Counted from the stretch's first letter, positions 11,823 through 24,184 are shown. The stretch: DNA of 64,000 bases from Branchiostoma lanceolatum (GCF_035083965.1 NC_089739.1:5744001-5808000), one strand, 5' to 3'. Translations and numbers: made by a program. Notes: generated from the letters alone by a model not told the origin.

Positions 11823-11945
11823 CACTAATCTCCAAGCAGATCTAATGGTTTGCGAAGACCGAATCCAACTGGCAGAAGAAGCTTGTATGGCCTTCTGCCA
11901 GTTGGATTCGGTCTTCGCAACCATTAGATCTGCTTGGAGATTAGT
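11823..11945. mobile_element. Near-perfect hairpin fold-back element
   Basis: Arms of about 55 bp (11823-11878 and 11892-11945) are identical except for one inserted base, around a 13-base loop. The arm ends carry CTCCAAGCAGAT, shared with 9372-9512 and, less closely, with 44974-45134. The near identity suggests a recent element or arm homogenisation. It lies 0.7 kb past the K2P stop codon. Confidence 0.8.
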
Positions 11946-12121
11946 ATGCACGTCATTGGCAATCTCTGAAAAAATCACTTCGGCTTTTTGAGAGGCAAAG
12001 GACAATTATTGGCAAAGAAATGGTTTGTGTATATAGGGTGGATTTGTTCCATTCATTTACTCATTTGTGAAATATTCAGTAAGAAGGGATTTGTGTTTGG
12101 AATTAGTTTTCATCAATTATG

Positions 12122-12127
12122 AATAAA
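12122..12127 (+). promoter_or_regulatory. Candidate polyadenylation signal of the K2P gene
   Basis: AATAAA, about 960 bases past the K2P stop. If used, the hairpin at 11823-11945 would be in the 3-prime UTR. The assignment rests only on the hexamer. Confidence 0.25.
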
Positions 12128-12329
12128 TCGTAATTCCTTGTTTTCATGTATGAGTACTCGTGACGTGGTGTTTTTTGGGGTTTAAACTATTGGATAATAT
12201 CACGTTTTGTATAAGATACACAATAGTTCAATCTGAGGAGGATTAACTTTTTGAGGAAGGGGTGTGTTTTTTCAAGGTGGTGAGAACAGCTTTCTTCAAA
12301 TGCTCACCATTGTAAGACTATACATCCCA

Positions 12330-12535
12330 ATGCCAGAATATAGTAGTACAGCCATACCCTTACAAGTGACAAACCGCTACATAAGGATTGGACCACCTGG
12401 CCATGGCTAATGTGACCACTTTTTGGTGGTCCTTAGATCATTTTTCCCATTGAAACACACTATCTGTAGGGGCCACCTGTCAACGGTGACCATTTTCTTC
12501 TTGTCACTTGAGAGGTCACTATAGACACGTTAAAA
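12330..12535 (+). repeat. Dispersed repeat, intact relative of 20490-20820
   Basis: Shares CACTTTTTGGTGGTC, TTAGATCATTTT-like and GTGGCCACTTG-like blocks with 20490-20820 in the same order. The second copy is interrupted by a fold-back element. No coding content. Confidence 0.55.
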
Positions 12536-13223
12536 TGAATAATAGAAATGAGAAGCGAAAGTCAAACATATGATTTTGGAAATTACTTTTTATTTACAAA
12601 ACTGAAGTGTTGTACAAAGATACACGTGTTTAGTCTAAAACTCTAAGGCCAAACTCACTACATTTTGAGATGAAATGTTTTGCATGAGTGATCACAGCAT
12701 GGCATCACAAAGCTTAAGAGTAACCTTAATTGTATGGCATCTTCACAATAGAAAGTCACCCTTCCAGTTTACAGTCTGAAAGATTTTGTTTACTTTAAGA
12801 CTTAATCAATATGGTATCATATTCATATCTCCATGTTGTTTCAAGTAAGAAAAAATATGTTTCAATTTAGCTTATGAAGTGAATTGCTTATGGCCATATG
12901 ATTGTGTCACTGTGAAAATGTTCAGCAAACTGTTCAAAATCCTTCCTTATAGCACATTGATCAGAGTGACAAATTTTGCTTATCTGGAAAAGCCTTGGAA
13001 GAATTCTTCATTATTACCTACTAATTATCTACTAATACTAACAGACGAGTCACATATTGTCCAATACCACATAATGTCCAGTATCACCATATCAGTTGGC
13101 CAACAAAAATATTACACTACTTCACAGCTTGCTCGGGATCCATCATATCTCTTGACTTGAAGTTAAAGATGAGGGGGCTCCAGAGTCTTCTTTCTTCTCT
13201 GTAACTTGAATCTTAAAGGTTGA

Positions 13224-14327
13224 TCATCTTGCGTCAAACACCACGACTGTAAGAAAGTGTTAAGGAATTCTTCTCAACGAAAAAGGTTGTAGTTAAGTCA
13301 GGGTTTTTTAAACTATTTTTTCCCATCATCTCAGAAAACTCATGCTCAGTACCTGATACAATTTGACCTAATTGAAATCTAACATATCTTTGTATAAATA
13401 GACATGCAAAGTTCGTTTATACAAATGTAATATTTGATACCTGAAAGAATGAAACTCTGAGCCAATCAGGGCTTTTGCACATATTAACATGCATATCTAA
13501 ATTATTGAAATGAGGATTTTACCATATTAAGGCCAGATTTACTCGCATGAATGTTTTTCACCCAAAAAAGGATACTTCTCTTGGTCCTCTTCTTGTACAT
13601 GATTCTGTAGCCACATTCCCGGCAGCGGATCGGGTCTCGCGCCTTGATCTCGTTCTCGTAGTGACATTCTTCGCGTAAGAAACAAACAAGATGGTTAAGA
13701 AACGGGAACATCAGTGAACAGATCGACAATGTATGTCCACATTCAGGTAAAACAAGTTCAGTGGAATGGCTACCATCAAATAAACTTCAGTCATTGATTA
13801 AACATTGACAGATCTCTATTCATGCACTAATCTGCATTTGGATCTATATAGTCTGTGTAATTGCCCTTCGGTATAACACACCAGTTTCTGTACCTGTATA
13901 GCCGGTATAACCACCCTTTGGCATAACACACCAGCTTCTGTATCTGTATAGCCGGTATAACCACCCTTTGGCATAACACACCAGCTTCTGTATCTGTATT
14001 AGTGTATAGCCGGTATAACCGCCCTTCAATGTAACACACCAGCTTCACTGGCATGCAGAGCAGCTTCAGCTTGTTAGATTACACTGAACGACCTGTCACA
14101 CCTAACCTTAGCACATGTACATGTAGCTGTAAGCATAGTTATAAGCTATCTAGTGAGGATGCTCTAGACTACAGGTCTATATCTACATGTATTGACATTT
14201 GGTATTGATTTCCGTGACTCTGTTTCATGCAAATTATATCAGATGATGTCAACAACAACAACATCATACCTCCACATATGTAGATCATGGTCTGTTTGGT
14301 GGGTGCGGCATCCTTAGCCTGGTCCAT
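13224..14327 (-). CDS. POLR2K: RNA polymerase I/II/III subunit RPABC4 (RPB12)
   Basis: Three minus-strand exons, 14270-14327, 13576-13668 and 13224-13246, give a 57-residue protein, against 58 in human. It is the small zinc-binding subunit shared by all three nuclear RNA polymerases. The sequence shows IYICGEC (15-21) and [16 protein letters not shown] (35-50), whose four cysteines form the zinc ribbon, then the family C-terminus VVFDAR. Intron phases match at both junctions (phase 1 and 1). The N-terminus [12 protein letters not shown] differs from vertebrates but is the same length within one residue. A TTTATT on the plus strand near 12588 could be its poly(A) signal. Intron 1 contains a minisatellite made from a retroelement tail. 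Confidence 0.96.
13840..14110 (-). repeat. Minisatellite derived from a CR1-like 3-prime tail
   Basis: About four units with a period near 57 bp, each containing TAGCCGGTATAACC and AACACACCAGCTTCTGTATC. The last unit continues into sequence resembling the 3-prime UTR of the element at 41493-42945. It lies in POLR2K intron 1. Confidence 0.75.
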
Positions 14328-16012
14328 GGTGAAAACACTGCAGTATACACTGATAGTTAAGGACCAAGGAAAAAAAAATTAACTTTAATGTAATGTTACA
14401 GGATTTAAAAAAAAAAACATGTTGTAAAATACATCATATTTAGTCATTTCATCTTAGACTTAGTTTAGGATTGGGTAGGATGACAGAAATCTAATGCTTA
14501 AGTGTTTCCAGGAGAGAAAATAATAAAGTCTTTAAACTTTACCGGAGGAAATGAGACTGTGCCCCCCTCCCCCTTGAACAATTGAGAACACGCACAAAAC
14601 GGCAAACGTGGACGTATTTTCACAATTCAACGCCCTTGAGTGTCAACAAGTCGATTCCTGGTACTGCACCTACCTTATTGACAATGCAGTTCACTCTTCA
14701 AGAAGCAAGATATTCTTAGAAATGAAGAAATTCTCAAAGAAATGTGCCTCACTAGGCCGCACGCGACTTTTTTTTGAGACACACAGGCACAATGGACGTT
14801 CACTTGCGCCCTCTAGCGATAAACATATAAACTGCAGAAGGCAGGACCGTGTCGAAGCAGATGTAGGGTCTAATTTGTTTGGCGCGCGGAAGGCTTTGTT
14901 TTTGCAGTATTTTGTGCGTTTTTCTAATGGATTATGAGGGATTAGACTGAAGACGCCACTGTAAGAAAGATGTATACAAAATTTCACAACAACTTGCGTG
15001 AAACAAAACATCTGATTGGTTAATAGCTAACGTTTCAAAATATTGTTCATGGCAAATTTATTACTGATGCAATCATTTAAACATCCGGAAGATTTTCATG
15101 CTTTTTTTGTGTGTGTGTTGACATCAATGTTACCAAGTAGTCCATCTTACTGAAGCATGGTTTTAAAAGACGTTGAAATAGCGGGACACAAGACCGTGTT
15201 GCAGCGATCCCCTGCGGTCATTTTACGTGCTGCACACCATTACTTATACATATGGTATCACAGCTATCCGTTGTTGTCGTCGATGCAATTGGCCACCATG
15301 GCGTAACAAAACATGCATTCACTGCAAGAAAATCATTTCTCTCCAAAACATTGTGTACCAGAAACACCCTGTCACCGCTTTTTGTTTGTGGACTCTCCTC
15401 ATTCATTGTCTTGGTATTTTTCTAGTAACAAGAACACACTTAGTTGTAAGATTCCTTCTCCTGTATTCTTTTTGTTTTGACATGGTGGACTCCATTAGTC
15501 AAACAATGCATACTGTCCCGGACAAGGGATTTTAAAAAAATTCTTAACTAAACAGAAGGTACGGTAGGAGATGCCCGTGGCGTTGCAGAAAGAAGAACAC
15601 AAGACAACTAACACACTCCACTGTGCATTGTGTATGATGACGGTTCTAAATTCTTGTTAACGTATCAAAAACGTTCCGTGTAAATGAGGGTACTAATTTG
15701 GCGTGCTAGGCCTGTCTGTCTATATGACTACAGCTTTTATGTAAACGTTACGATGGATGGATGGATTGTGATGACATTGAGGGTAGGTCTTGGTGAGATG
15801 AAGGTCAAGGTCGATTATGGACCTTTTGGCGGCTTTTATCGGTACTGCAACAGTACCTCAAGTGTTGTCCAAGACGTGTTATGATTACTTTATAGACAGC
15901 GTTCTTACACTTCCAGTTTATTGGCAATATGAAAGATTGAGAAGGCAATGTATAACATGCGTGACTCCAATACCAATTAACTTGAAACCCGTACAAATGG
16001 CTGTCTGAAACC
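14328..16012. other. No recognisable gene (POLR2K upstream region)
   Basis: Open frames here (for example around 14608-15011) have no family signature, no splice borders and low-complexity composition. The POLR2K promoter should lie just above 14327; no clear core motif was identified. Confidence 0.4.
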
Positions 16013-16037
16013 AAGGAGGTTTGATTAAACCTCCTTG
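16013..16037. repeat. Short palindrome CCAAGGAGG...CCTCCTTG
   Basis: CAAGGAGGTTTGATTAAACC followed by TCCTTG forms a perfect hairpin. The same arm sequence recurs at 57459-57475 with a different loop. Confidence 0.55.
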
Positions 16038-16384
16038 CTGAAACGTATCTAGAGAAAACCTGCTTAGCGTCAAACGCGCCTTCATATCATCTGTCAATCC
16101 GTTTATCCCAGATAATCAACCCGTCTATAGATCCCGTCTAAAATATGATGTATGATGATAAATGTGTGTGTGCTGGCTTCAATCAATTATGGATTGGGTG
16201 AGACCAGGCATAGATTGATCAGAAAAATTGTGAACTTCTTATACATATGTATATCAATGGTTGAAAACGGGACATCTATATATATATATATGTCAATATG
16301 AGAAGAAGGTCACGATTTTTACGATCACCCTCTGCTTGGCGAGTACACTACTTCTCCGTATATATGGACCAACCATCGACCGTG

Positions 16385-16890
16385 ACCAATCACGTTTGTA
16401 GTCGTTATTTTGAAATTTGAAAATGATTGACGTTCTAATGTGGTAATCGTGATAAATCACGTCTACAGGTAGTCAACTAAATGATTGACGTGCGGACAGG
16501 ACGATAGTAATAAATCAAGTTTGTAGTCATTTTCTATTTGATTGACGTGGTCATGTAATGATCATAACAAATCACGTTTACAGTCGACTAAATGATTGAC
16601 GCACAGACAGGACGATTGTAATAAATCAACTTTGTAGTCTTTTGAAAAACCTTGATTGACGTGTTGGTGTGACGATCACGTATGCTAAATGATTGACGTG
16701 CAGACAGAACGATCGTGATTGATCAAGTTTTAGTCGTTATTTTGAAACTGATTGACGTGCAGAAAAGATGGCTACATTAATCATGTCGGCGCTCTTTTCT
16801 AAAAATGATTGACAGGGAGACAGGGCGATCGTCAACAATCACGTCAGTGCAGTCTGTTTCTTATCATACTTTGAATGTGATTGATTTATT
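16385..16890 (+). repeat. Decayed 57-bp tandem satellite with TGATTGACGT core
   Basis: TGATTGACGT or a one- or two-base variant starts at 16424, 16482, 16539, 16593, 16653, 16690, 16749, 16806 and 16878, spaced mostly 54-60 bp apart. Each unit also has an AATCACGT or AATCAAGTT block and a GACAGGACGAT-like block. The unit at 16806 reads TGATTGACAG. Confidence 0.8.
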
Positions 16891-17049
16891 CTTTGTGACA
16901 GACACCACGACAAACGTTGCCAAGCTCCTCGTCGTATAAGAAATAATTTTCGAAAATACTATGTAAACAAGAACATGAATAACCACCTCTCTTATTAAAA
17001 TCAACCGGTCCAATCATATCCAGTACAGTTCTGACAAATTACTAGTATT

Positions 17050-18926
17050 AACCTTATCTTGGCCAATGACTACCTATTACAATTTTTGAGGGTTATCAAC
17101 GTAACTGCCTGGGCAAGAGAGTCCAAGCGTTGCTAGGAGACGAAATTCTTCCCTCTCGTTCCCAGTATCCCCCCGGAGACTTTGACGCAACGCAGATTTC
17201 GTCTGACTGATAAAGAAATACTTTTGTTGACTAATCTAAACTTTATCTGTGGGGAAATCATACGTAAGTAGCTTAATTGTAGAAGTGCATAACATCACAG
17301 ACACAACCAGTAGCTTGGGCACATATAGTACAAGATTGTGGGGGAGGGGGGTGTATTTGTACTACAAGTTTCCTCAGATAATCAAAATTTCATGCAGTTT
17401 ATTTCATTTTACCTTTTTTTTTTCTAGATCTGTTCAAGTGCGATACCCAAACCGTGTATTTTCATCCTAATGATGATGTTTTTACTACATTAATACCACC
17501 CCACCCACGCAAATCTTGTTGGTCCATCCCAAATTAAAATGATCAAACTTTTTTTGCCTTCAATGGTCAATAATCTTAAGGACATGCTTGTATAGAGCTG
17601 TTAGGATTGGAATGTCAAAATACCCCCTCCCCCCCAAAAAACAACAATAATAAACACGTGATCCATACTAGCTAGGAGCGCAAAACAACGTATAGACATG
17701 ACCGCGCCCAAACGCATATCATCAAGATTATCGCGTTGTTGACATGACGCGTTCTGTCACGCCGCCCACTTCACACGGACAGCTCTGCCGCGAGGAAAAC
17801 CGTTTGTAAACACCTCTCTCTAACAATACACCACGTCGTGGGAACAGCGGACTAAAGGTATTTCGTTACGTTGTCTCTAAAGTAAGACTTCAAGGCTGTA
17901 TTAGAAGACATTTAACTCTTCTTGTGAACTGGTCGAAAACTCTTTCCTTCACCGTAAGAAAGTCTTACGACAGGTTTGCGATGGAAAGAGAGTGTAGGGA
18001 GTTGAGAGTCATACACGTTAGTGTTACGAATCATTACAAGTCTTGGTAAGTGTATAACCTATCACTGTCTGTGTAACTATCACAGCATGTTCCAGGCGTC
18101 CTGATATACCGTTGTGTACAGGCATATTTAGAATGATTCATACGATTTCTGATAGAGTTTGCAAGGCTTTAGAAACCAAGAGCGTGTGCATTTTTCATTC
18201 AGGAAAATTGCTTCGGTCATAAAGTCATTCAAAAATATTACAATCTTGGCAACTATTCAAAATCTCGTATACAAAACTAGATTCTAGCACTTCAATCTCT
18301 GAATTGTCACCTTTTTTGCTGCCAAAGCAGATTTTATTTCATTTTATAGCCTGCAATAATGTGTGCTAATGAGGTCGCGAGTCCTATGATGATGTTTACA
18401 TTTCTTGTTTAGACGTCAGAATCGTATTTACTTTGTGGGAGTGTAAACTTTGTCTTGCTGCCGTTTTTTGGCCCAACCCTTCAATGAAAAATGACAGTGC
18501 TAAAACGACAGTTGTGTGTGATAATTTTAGGCATATGTAAACTATCAAAAATGATATAGTATCGGGAGTTGTCCGCAACTATAATGTATGAATATTTAGA
18601 AATTGTGTCAGGCCTTTCTGGGATGGGGGATATACTATCAGCATTGCCCCCCTTCCCCACCGCCGATGAAAAACTTAATTTTGACAACGTTTTCCGGAAC
18701 TACCAAAATATCAGACCCTAGACTAGTACTTGTTCAATGAACAGCACTTCAAAGAATACAGGAGGGTTCAAGTACGGCGTAGTGCTGTGCAGCGTTTGTA
18801 GCGAAAGACACGCTTTCGAAAGCAACGACGTTTAGTTGAACGATACGTTAGCAACGAGTGCTCGGGTCAACAACGCGATGCCCCCGGCCACGATTTTCCT
18901 ACAAATCATCGGGACAAAAACAGGTG
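17050..18926. other. No recognisable gene
   Basis: A CpG-containing stretch at 17690-17880 ends in a possible donor (CTAAAG then GTATTT) and could be an untranslated first exon, but nothing confirms it. No other structure seen. Confidence 0.35.
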
Positions 18927-19130
18927 TAGCCTAGATGCCAGACTGTTTCCAGGGACCACACAGGGCAGCTCCAAGGCTCCAGGGCTAACATACCCCCAAG
19001 GAAATTTTACCGCTGATATCCCTCACCCTATATCTATGCAGTAAAATTTCCTTCGGGGCACGTTAGCCCTGTAGCCGAGGAGCTGCGCATGCACCTTGTG
19101 GACCCTGGAAACAGTCTGGCAGCCAGGCTA
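18927..19130. mobile_element. Fold-back element with TAGCC termini
   Basis: Left TAGCCTAGATGCCAGACTG and right (inverted) TAGCCTGGCTGCCAGACTG are long terminal inverted repeats that extend through TTTCCAGGG and AAGGAAATTTTAC blocks. Flanking bases show no clear duplication, unlike 19511-19659. Confidence 0.75.
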
Positions 19131-19284
19131 CACCAGGGATGACGCTTATTTCCAAGCAGATGTGGGGAGGAAAGGTCCCGACGAGATTAGGCGCAGTGAG
19201 AGAATACAATGGAATTGGGCGATTTTCGTAACTTGACAGACAAGTTATAGTTTTAAGTTCTGTGATGTCAAAATTATGAGTTTT

Positions 19285-19460
19285 GGGGATATGGCAAGCG
19301 ACCCCACTGCTTCGTCATACGGATCAAATTCCATGGATTCAGAAGGCGGAGGTTCGAGCCCCGCTCGGGCAAGGTGGAGCATTAGTCTTTTCGGATGGTG
19401 ACGTAAAGCCGGTGTCCCCGTGTACTGTATGGGGATAACCTTGAACCTTGCAGATTGAAG
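19285..19460 (+). mobile_element. tRNA-headed SINE copy
   Basis: A B-box-like GGTTCGAGCCCC is followed by CGGATGGTGACGTAAAGCCG, a block repeated in the SINE at 47190-47470. Degenerate and not a tRNA gene. Confidence 0.55.
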
Positions 19461-19510
19461 AAAGAACAAGATGTATACAATTTTCACCTGTGTATTATCT
19501 CCATCATTGT

Positions 19511-19659
19511 TAGCCTCTACCAGGCTCCACAGGTCGCTGGAGAAATAGGCCCTAGGTCGCAAACTTCTCCCTGGCCAGCTAACTCCTCTGGCATGTTATC
19601 TGTCTATTTGCCGAATTTCCACTATTTCTCCAGCGACCTGAGGAGCCTGGTAGAGGCTA
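19511..19659. mobile_element. Fold-back element with 9-bp target duplication
   Basis: TAGCCTCTACCAGGCTCC at the left end and its inverted copy at the right end enclose a short unique centre. The flanks CATCATTGT (19502-19510) and CGTCATTGT (19660-19668) are 9-bp direct repeats with one mismatch. Confidence 0.8.
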
Positions 19660-19994
19660 CGTCATTGTCAACTTTTTCTTACTTTTCTGGTCGTCGTGAC
19701 CTTTGACCCTTCCCATGGGTGGTAGCGTGAGATGACGTTCCGCTTCACGCGAGACTTACGGCCGCCAAGTCACGTCCGGCCGATCCTCGGGCTCTGGATG
19801 CATCCACGGAGATTTGCAGTCTCATCCCGTGTAGAATCTATTTTGAATTCCCACCGTGGATTCAAATATCTTCCCTTTACGTAAACGCCCCTATTTTAAC
19901 GTTCTTCATAAACTAAAAACTATGATACGTTTGTGAAGGTTAGACATCCAGGTAAAGAATATATAAGGAGAAATTCAAACTCTACAACTGGATA

Positions 19995-20090
19995 AAAATT
20001 CGGAGATTTATTTCCGGACGTTTCGAGTGACATCCATCACTCTTCTTCAGCCTCACTAAAGTGAACTAGCAGAACTAACCAGTACTTATA
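19995..20090 (-). repeat. Dispersed repeat with hammerhead-like core
   Basis: On the minus strand CTGAAGA (20044-20050) is followed by a perfect 6-bp stem GAGTGA/TCACTC with a 6-base loop and then GAAACGTC (20017-20024). This matches the CUGANGA - stem II - GAAA plan of hammerhead ribozymes. Stem I is not well formed. Confidence 0.4.
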
Positions 20091-20489
20091 TACAATAACT
20101 AGAAAAACCGGTTGCGTGAGAAAACTATGATTTTCTAGAAAAACTTGTCATATGGTACGGATTATTTTACCAAACAACAGATATTGTATTAGCTACAGAT
20201 GCATTTGGTGGCTGTCATTCAAATGGCTGACTTTAATTAATTGATTTGATTCAGAATCCATTTGAAAGGCTGGGACAAGTGGCTGAAACAAGTGCATTAA
20301 TTACTGTGAAATTTCAATTTGGGCAAAATTCTGTGACAATCATGGCAGGACCACCTTTCATGATCTGTCATTTGACTTTGTATCTGTTCTATCTGTTTAA
20401 ATCAAATTATGACCTAAAACCGCTATTCAAATTGTGCCATTTTTCGGTCATTTCATCCGTATTTTTATCATATTACTGGTTACATCCAT

Positions 20490-20820
20490 GATCCATTTGA
20501 ACTGCAATCTAACCTGTTCTAGTGACCACTTCTGCATAAGCACGAGGACCCCGGCCCCTGGCCATTGTGGGCACTTTTTGGTGGTCACTTAGATTATTTT
20601 ACCATTGACACAATCATCTAGCCTGGGTGCCATCCTATTTCTATCGGGGCTCCTACACTCGCTACCCTGGTAGCGAGTGTAGGAGCCCTGGTAGAAAAAG
20701 GATGGCACCCAGGCTAACAAGCATCACTTGCAAGATATCTTTAGTGGCCACTTGTCTACTATGCTACTATGGACATTTTCTGCAAGTGGGTGGTCACTAC
20801 AGACGGCCATATCTTAATAC
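20490..20820 (+). repeat. Dispersed repeat interrupted by a fold-back
   Basis: Collinear with 12330-12535 except for the element inserted at 20619-20716. Confidence 0.55.
20619..20716. mobile_element. Nested fold-back element with 9-bp target duplication
   Basis: TAGCCTGGGTGCCATCC and its inverted copy bound a near-perfect hairpin of 98 bp. It is flanked by ACAATCATC (20610-20618) and ACAAGCATC (20717-20725), a 9-bp duplication with one mismatch. Confidence 0.85.
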
Positions 20821-21807
20821 CTGATAGTACAATAAAAACGGCTCAAATCCACACGTCTACTTGGATCATGGAGCTTACAATACAAAAGCCTTGCTAACAC
20901 AAAGTTTGGACTCCGAGTTACGCTTCAGTTCTTAACCTTAGTCCGGTTGCATGAAGGACATCTGGTGGTTTCGCAAATATGACAGGGGACAATGGGACAG
21001 GGATCGCCGCTTACTCTGGGAACGAGGCGATGATTGACGGGTCAGCCTGACAAGGTTAAAGATTGGGTTTATTTGGAAAACCAGTCATTAGTGAATGATG
21101 AGGAAAAACAACATGACTTGACTTTGTTTGGGACCCACAATTAGCTTACAACTTGAAAGGATTGTACTGTGGGTCAAATTGAAGTGAAAAAAAAGGTTGA
21201 AAAACAAATAGCTGTGAAATTGTAAATGGACTTGGTAATCTGCAATGGAAAGAACAACAAGCCTGGCGTGTTTAAAATGTCGAAACAACATAGTAGATGG
21301 GACCGGGGTCATGCCTTATCTGCGGCTATCCCTTGGTCTTCCCTTCCTCTTTCAGTCTCTTCCGGATCCTCCCTCCTTTCCTTGCTTGATTATTCTCTTT
21401 ACCCATCTCTCTCTCCCCCCCCATTTCTTTAGTTCAAACGTAGTAACTGTTCTGGGACAGGTGTCAAGGATACAGAATGACAGCATCATTATGATTTCAC
21501 ACTACTTCCTTTACTTGAAACCATATGGGACAAATGAGGGGCTAAGAAAACACCGTTCCGGACCTCACATTTCAAACTGACATGGGAAGACATCTCACTT
21601 GGGGAAGCAAGTTACTGACAGGGACATATTGCAACAGTCACCTAGCAAAAATCGTCTGGGCCTTGGACTGACTTGGACCGAGGTTCGGAATTGTGACCCA
21701 AGGCCGGTAAAAAAAACGAAGTGGGAGGGGGGGCCGTTTGGGGAGGCGGGGGGTGGGGTGTATAATTATCAGCAAGTATTATTAACAGTTTAACAAAATC
21801 TAGTCTA

Positions 21808-22075
21808 GCTTTGGATACGGGACGTCGCGGTTTCAAACACGTGGACCATGCCATGCAAAACTTGAGTACATACTCATTCAAGTACTGCTTTCTCTGCTCA
21901 GCATTCAGAACTTATGAGGAGGAGTATGTTTGTTGTACACACACCACTGGCAGTGGACTAGCCCCTTGCTATCAAACCTTGCTTGCACAACTGTGTGGCC
22001 CAAGGGCTATAGAAACTGAGATAAGCACCGCTCTATGTATACGTATACATTGTATGGTTGGACATTAGTATGCCC
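21808..22075 (+). mobile_element. SINE copy, decayed
   Basis: Shares AGTGGACTAGCCCCT, TGTGTGGCCCAAGGGCT and GAAACTGAGAT blocks, in order, with the better SINE at 58025-58275. The tRNA-like head is barely recognisable. Confidence 0.5.
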
Positions 22076-22099
22076 CATATATCTTGAACAAATCTAACA

Positions 22100-23394
22100 A
22101 GCCACACATGTACGCAATCTTCAACCGAATTTCACAGCCACTAATACTTATTCAAGCCCCCTCTTTCGCCTCGTAACATGTATTTTGGAATGAAGTTTTG
22201 TAAACTCGGTACGGAGTGCTTTAGAATTCAATGGTTAAGTCATTACAGCTAAGTAGATCTACCTTTTTACTTGTAACTTCTTGAGAGGGATTTCGGACGA
22301 TAATACACCACTCAAACACAACACCTCAGAGACTTAGGAATATCTCAAACACACGGTCCGTATTTCCGTTGCTTTCTTAAAGAAAATCCGTTGACGTCAA
22401 GCATTTCTTGGTATCCCCCTGTAATTTTATGAAGAAGGCTATTTTAAGTGTTTGCGTACAGGGGAGTTTTCTCAAGCACACTGTTTGAAAGAAGACGTCA
22501 TGGTCTTTGCCCTTCAATGCCGCCATGTTCGGCCGCCATCTTGAAACCATGACCGTTAGTGACGTCAGAGACAGAAGAAACAGAAGAGGCCACATTGTTT
22601 TATAACAGATATTTCCTGTGGTGGGACTTGTCAAGAAAAGGTCGAGATCGTTCTCTTGATCTTGACAATCCTGACTATGTGTAAGGCCTGTACCATTAAA
22701 ATCGCCGGGAGGAACTTGTAATGTTTTCTAAATTAAAGAGAATCGAGCGTGCAAATTAAAACAAAATATAAAACGAAAAGCATACACTTAAATACAAAAT
22801 TATGGACAGAAGACTTAAGACACTGAATTAGATAGATCTTACTTAGTTTAAGAAGGGCAAGACATTTTGCTCTCCCTAAATGTATACTTTGAAATGGAAT
22901 CACCCATATGACATTGTTCTGACGCCCACAATAAGTTCTTTCAGTAGAAAAGGTGCACGTTCTACATTCGCGGTGAGTTTTATCCTTTCTTTATATCTCG
23001 GACATCATGATAATGCTATTTTTTGTTTCTTTACTATTATGGATGGAAAAGTTGTTTTCATGTTTCTTTGTGTGACTCGGAGTGTGTGGTAATCTGTCAT
23101 TCGCGCTCTTGGATTTTACCACTATGGTATACAAAATAATTGAGCGTTTTAGCTGTTTAAAAAGCTGGTTTAATGTCATGTCACATGTTTGATGTCACAC
23201 TGGTCGCAATAAATGTCTCGGAAACTAAAGCATATGCATAATTCCCTTTTTGTCGTAGCTGACAAAAGTGCTGTATGTATCTTTGTTTGTTTCTTTGTTT
23301 TGCATAACCAGTAAATATCCTTAAGGTGTAACGCGCCAGTTCTGTACAATGATGGACCCCTACACTAGCTCTGTTCGATCTTAAGCATGCTCGA
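22100..23394. other. No recognisable gene
   Basis: Only short frames without family features. GCCGCCATGTTCGGCCGCC at about 22520 is a pair of YY1-like motifs. Confidence 0.35.
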
Positions 23395-23620
23395 GGTGTG
23401 GCTAGCGCTCTCCTCAAACACGCCCCACGAGCCTTCGGCTTTACGTTCCATCCGAGAGGACGTCCTGAACCGAAGCTGAATACTCATTTTCACCTGAGAC
23501 GAGTGAGGAAATACGTGTTAGTGTTTCCAAGGGCACAACATTTGGGGTCTGCTAGGGATTTGAATCCGGAACCTTTAGATTCTGAGTCAACAACTCTAAC
23601 CACAAGGCCACGACAGGGCG
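23395..23620 (-). mobile_element. tRNA-headed SINE copy
   Basis: On the minus strand GTGGTTAGAGTTGTTGAC (A-box-like) and GGTTCCGGATTCAAATCC (B-box-like) are correctly ordered, followed by TGTTGTGCCCTTGG. Related copies lie at 54835-54945 and 54985-55175. Confidence 0.65.
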
Positions 23621-24184
23621 TGTTTAGCTTAGGGGTTTGTCCTCACGAGCAGGTATTCGGGACCTTTCTTTGGTTGTGGACGATAATATTTCAATGTCAA
23701 AGGGCGCAAACGGTTCTATCAAGCTTTGTGACCATTTAGAAAAACGTTAAATGGATGAACATACCGTTATTCAAAAGATAACAGTCAAAGATGATGGTAC
23801 TACGTTTTGAAACGTTCTAGACGTCTCTGTGTATGTTTGTAACGCACGGCATAGAAAAAACTTCTCAGTGAATCTGGATCAATTCAATGTTACAACTGAT
23901 ATACAAAAAGTAAGTACATGTATTGTATTTTTTCGTAGCCTAGCATATATGTGGATAACTCTTCAGTTCTGATACTACGTAATTGCCAAGACGCGGCCCA
24001 AGTTCTGATCGAGTTCTCTGACATCAACAAATTTAATATCATTTTATCATTTGAACCCCGAGTACTTTGCTGTAATAATCGATTTCCTTATTTATAAACG
24101 GTCACCTTTCGAAATGAAAGTTCGGTCATTTTACGTTATTTTTTTTGTGGCAAGAAGTCGTTAAAACAAAACAAGTTCGGTCTC

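Noticed and set aside
13840-14110. A CRISPR array (repeats of about 57 bp)
   Set aside because: Units are continuous, without unique spacers, and match a retroelement tail in a eukaryotic intron.
14608-15011. Overlapping open frames on both strands upstream of POLR2K
   Set aside because: Overlapping frames on opposite strands without motifs. Probably promoter or intergenic sequence.
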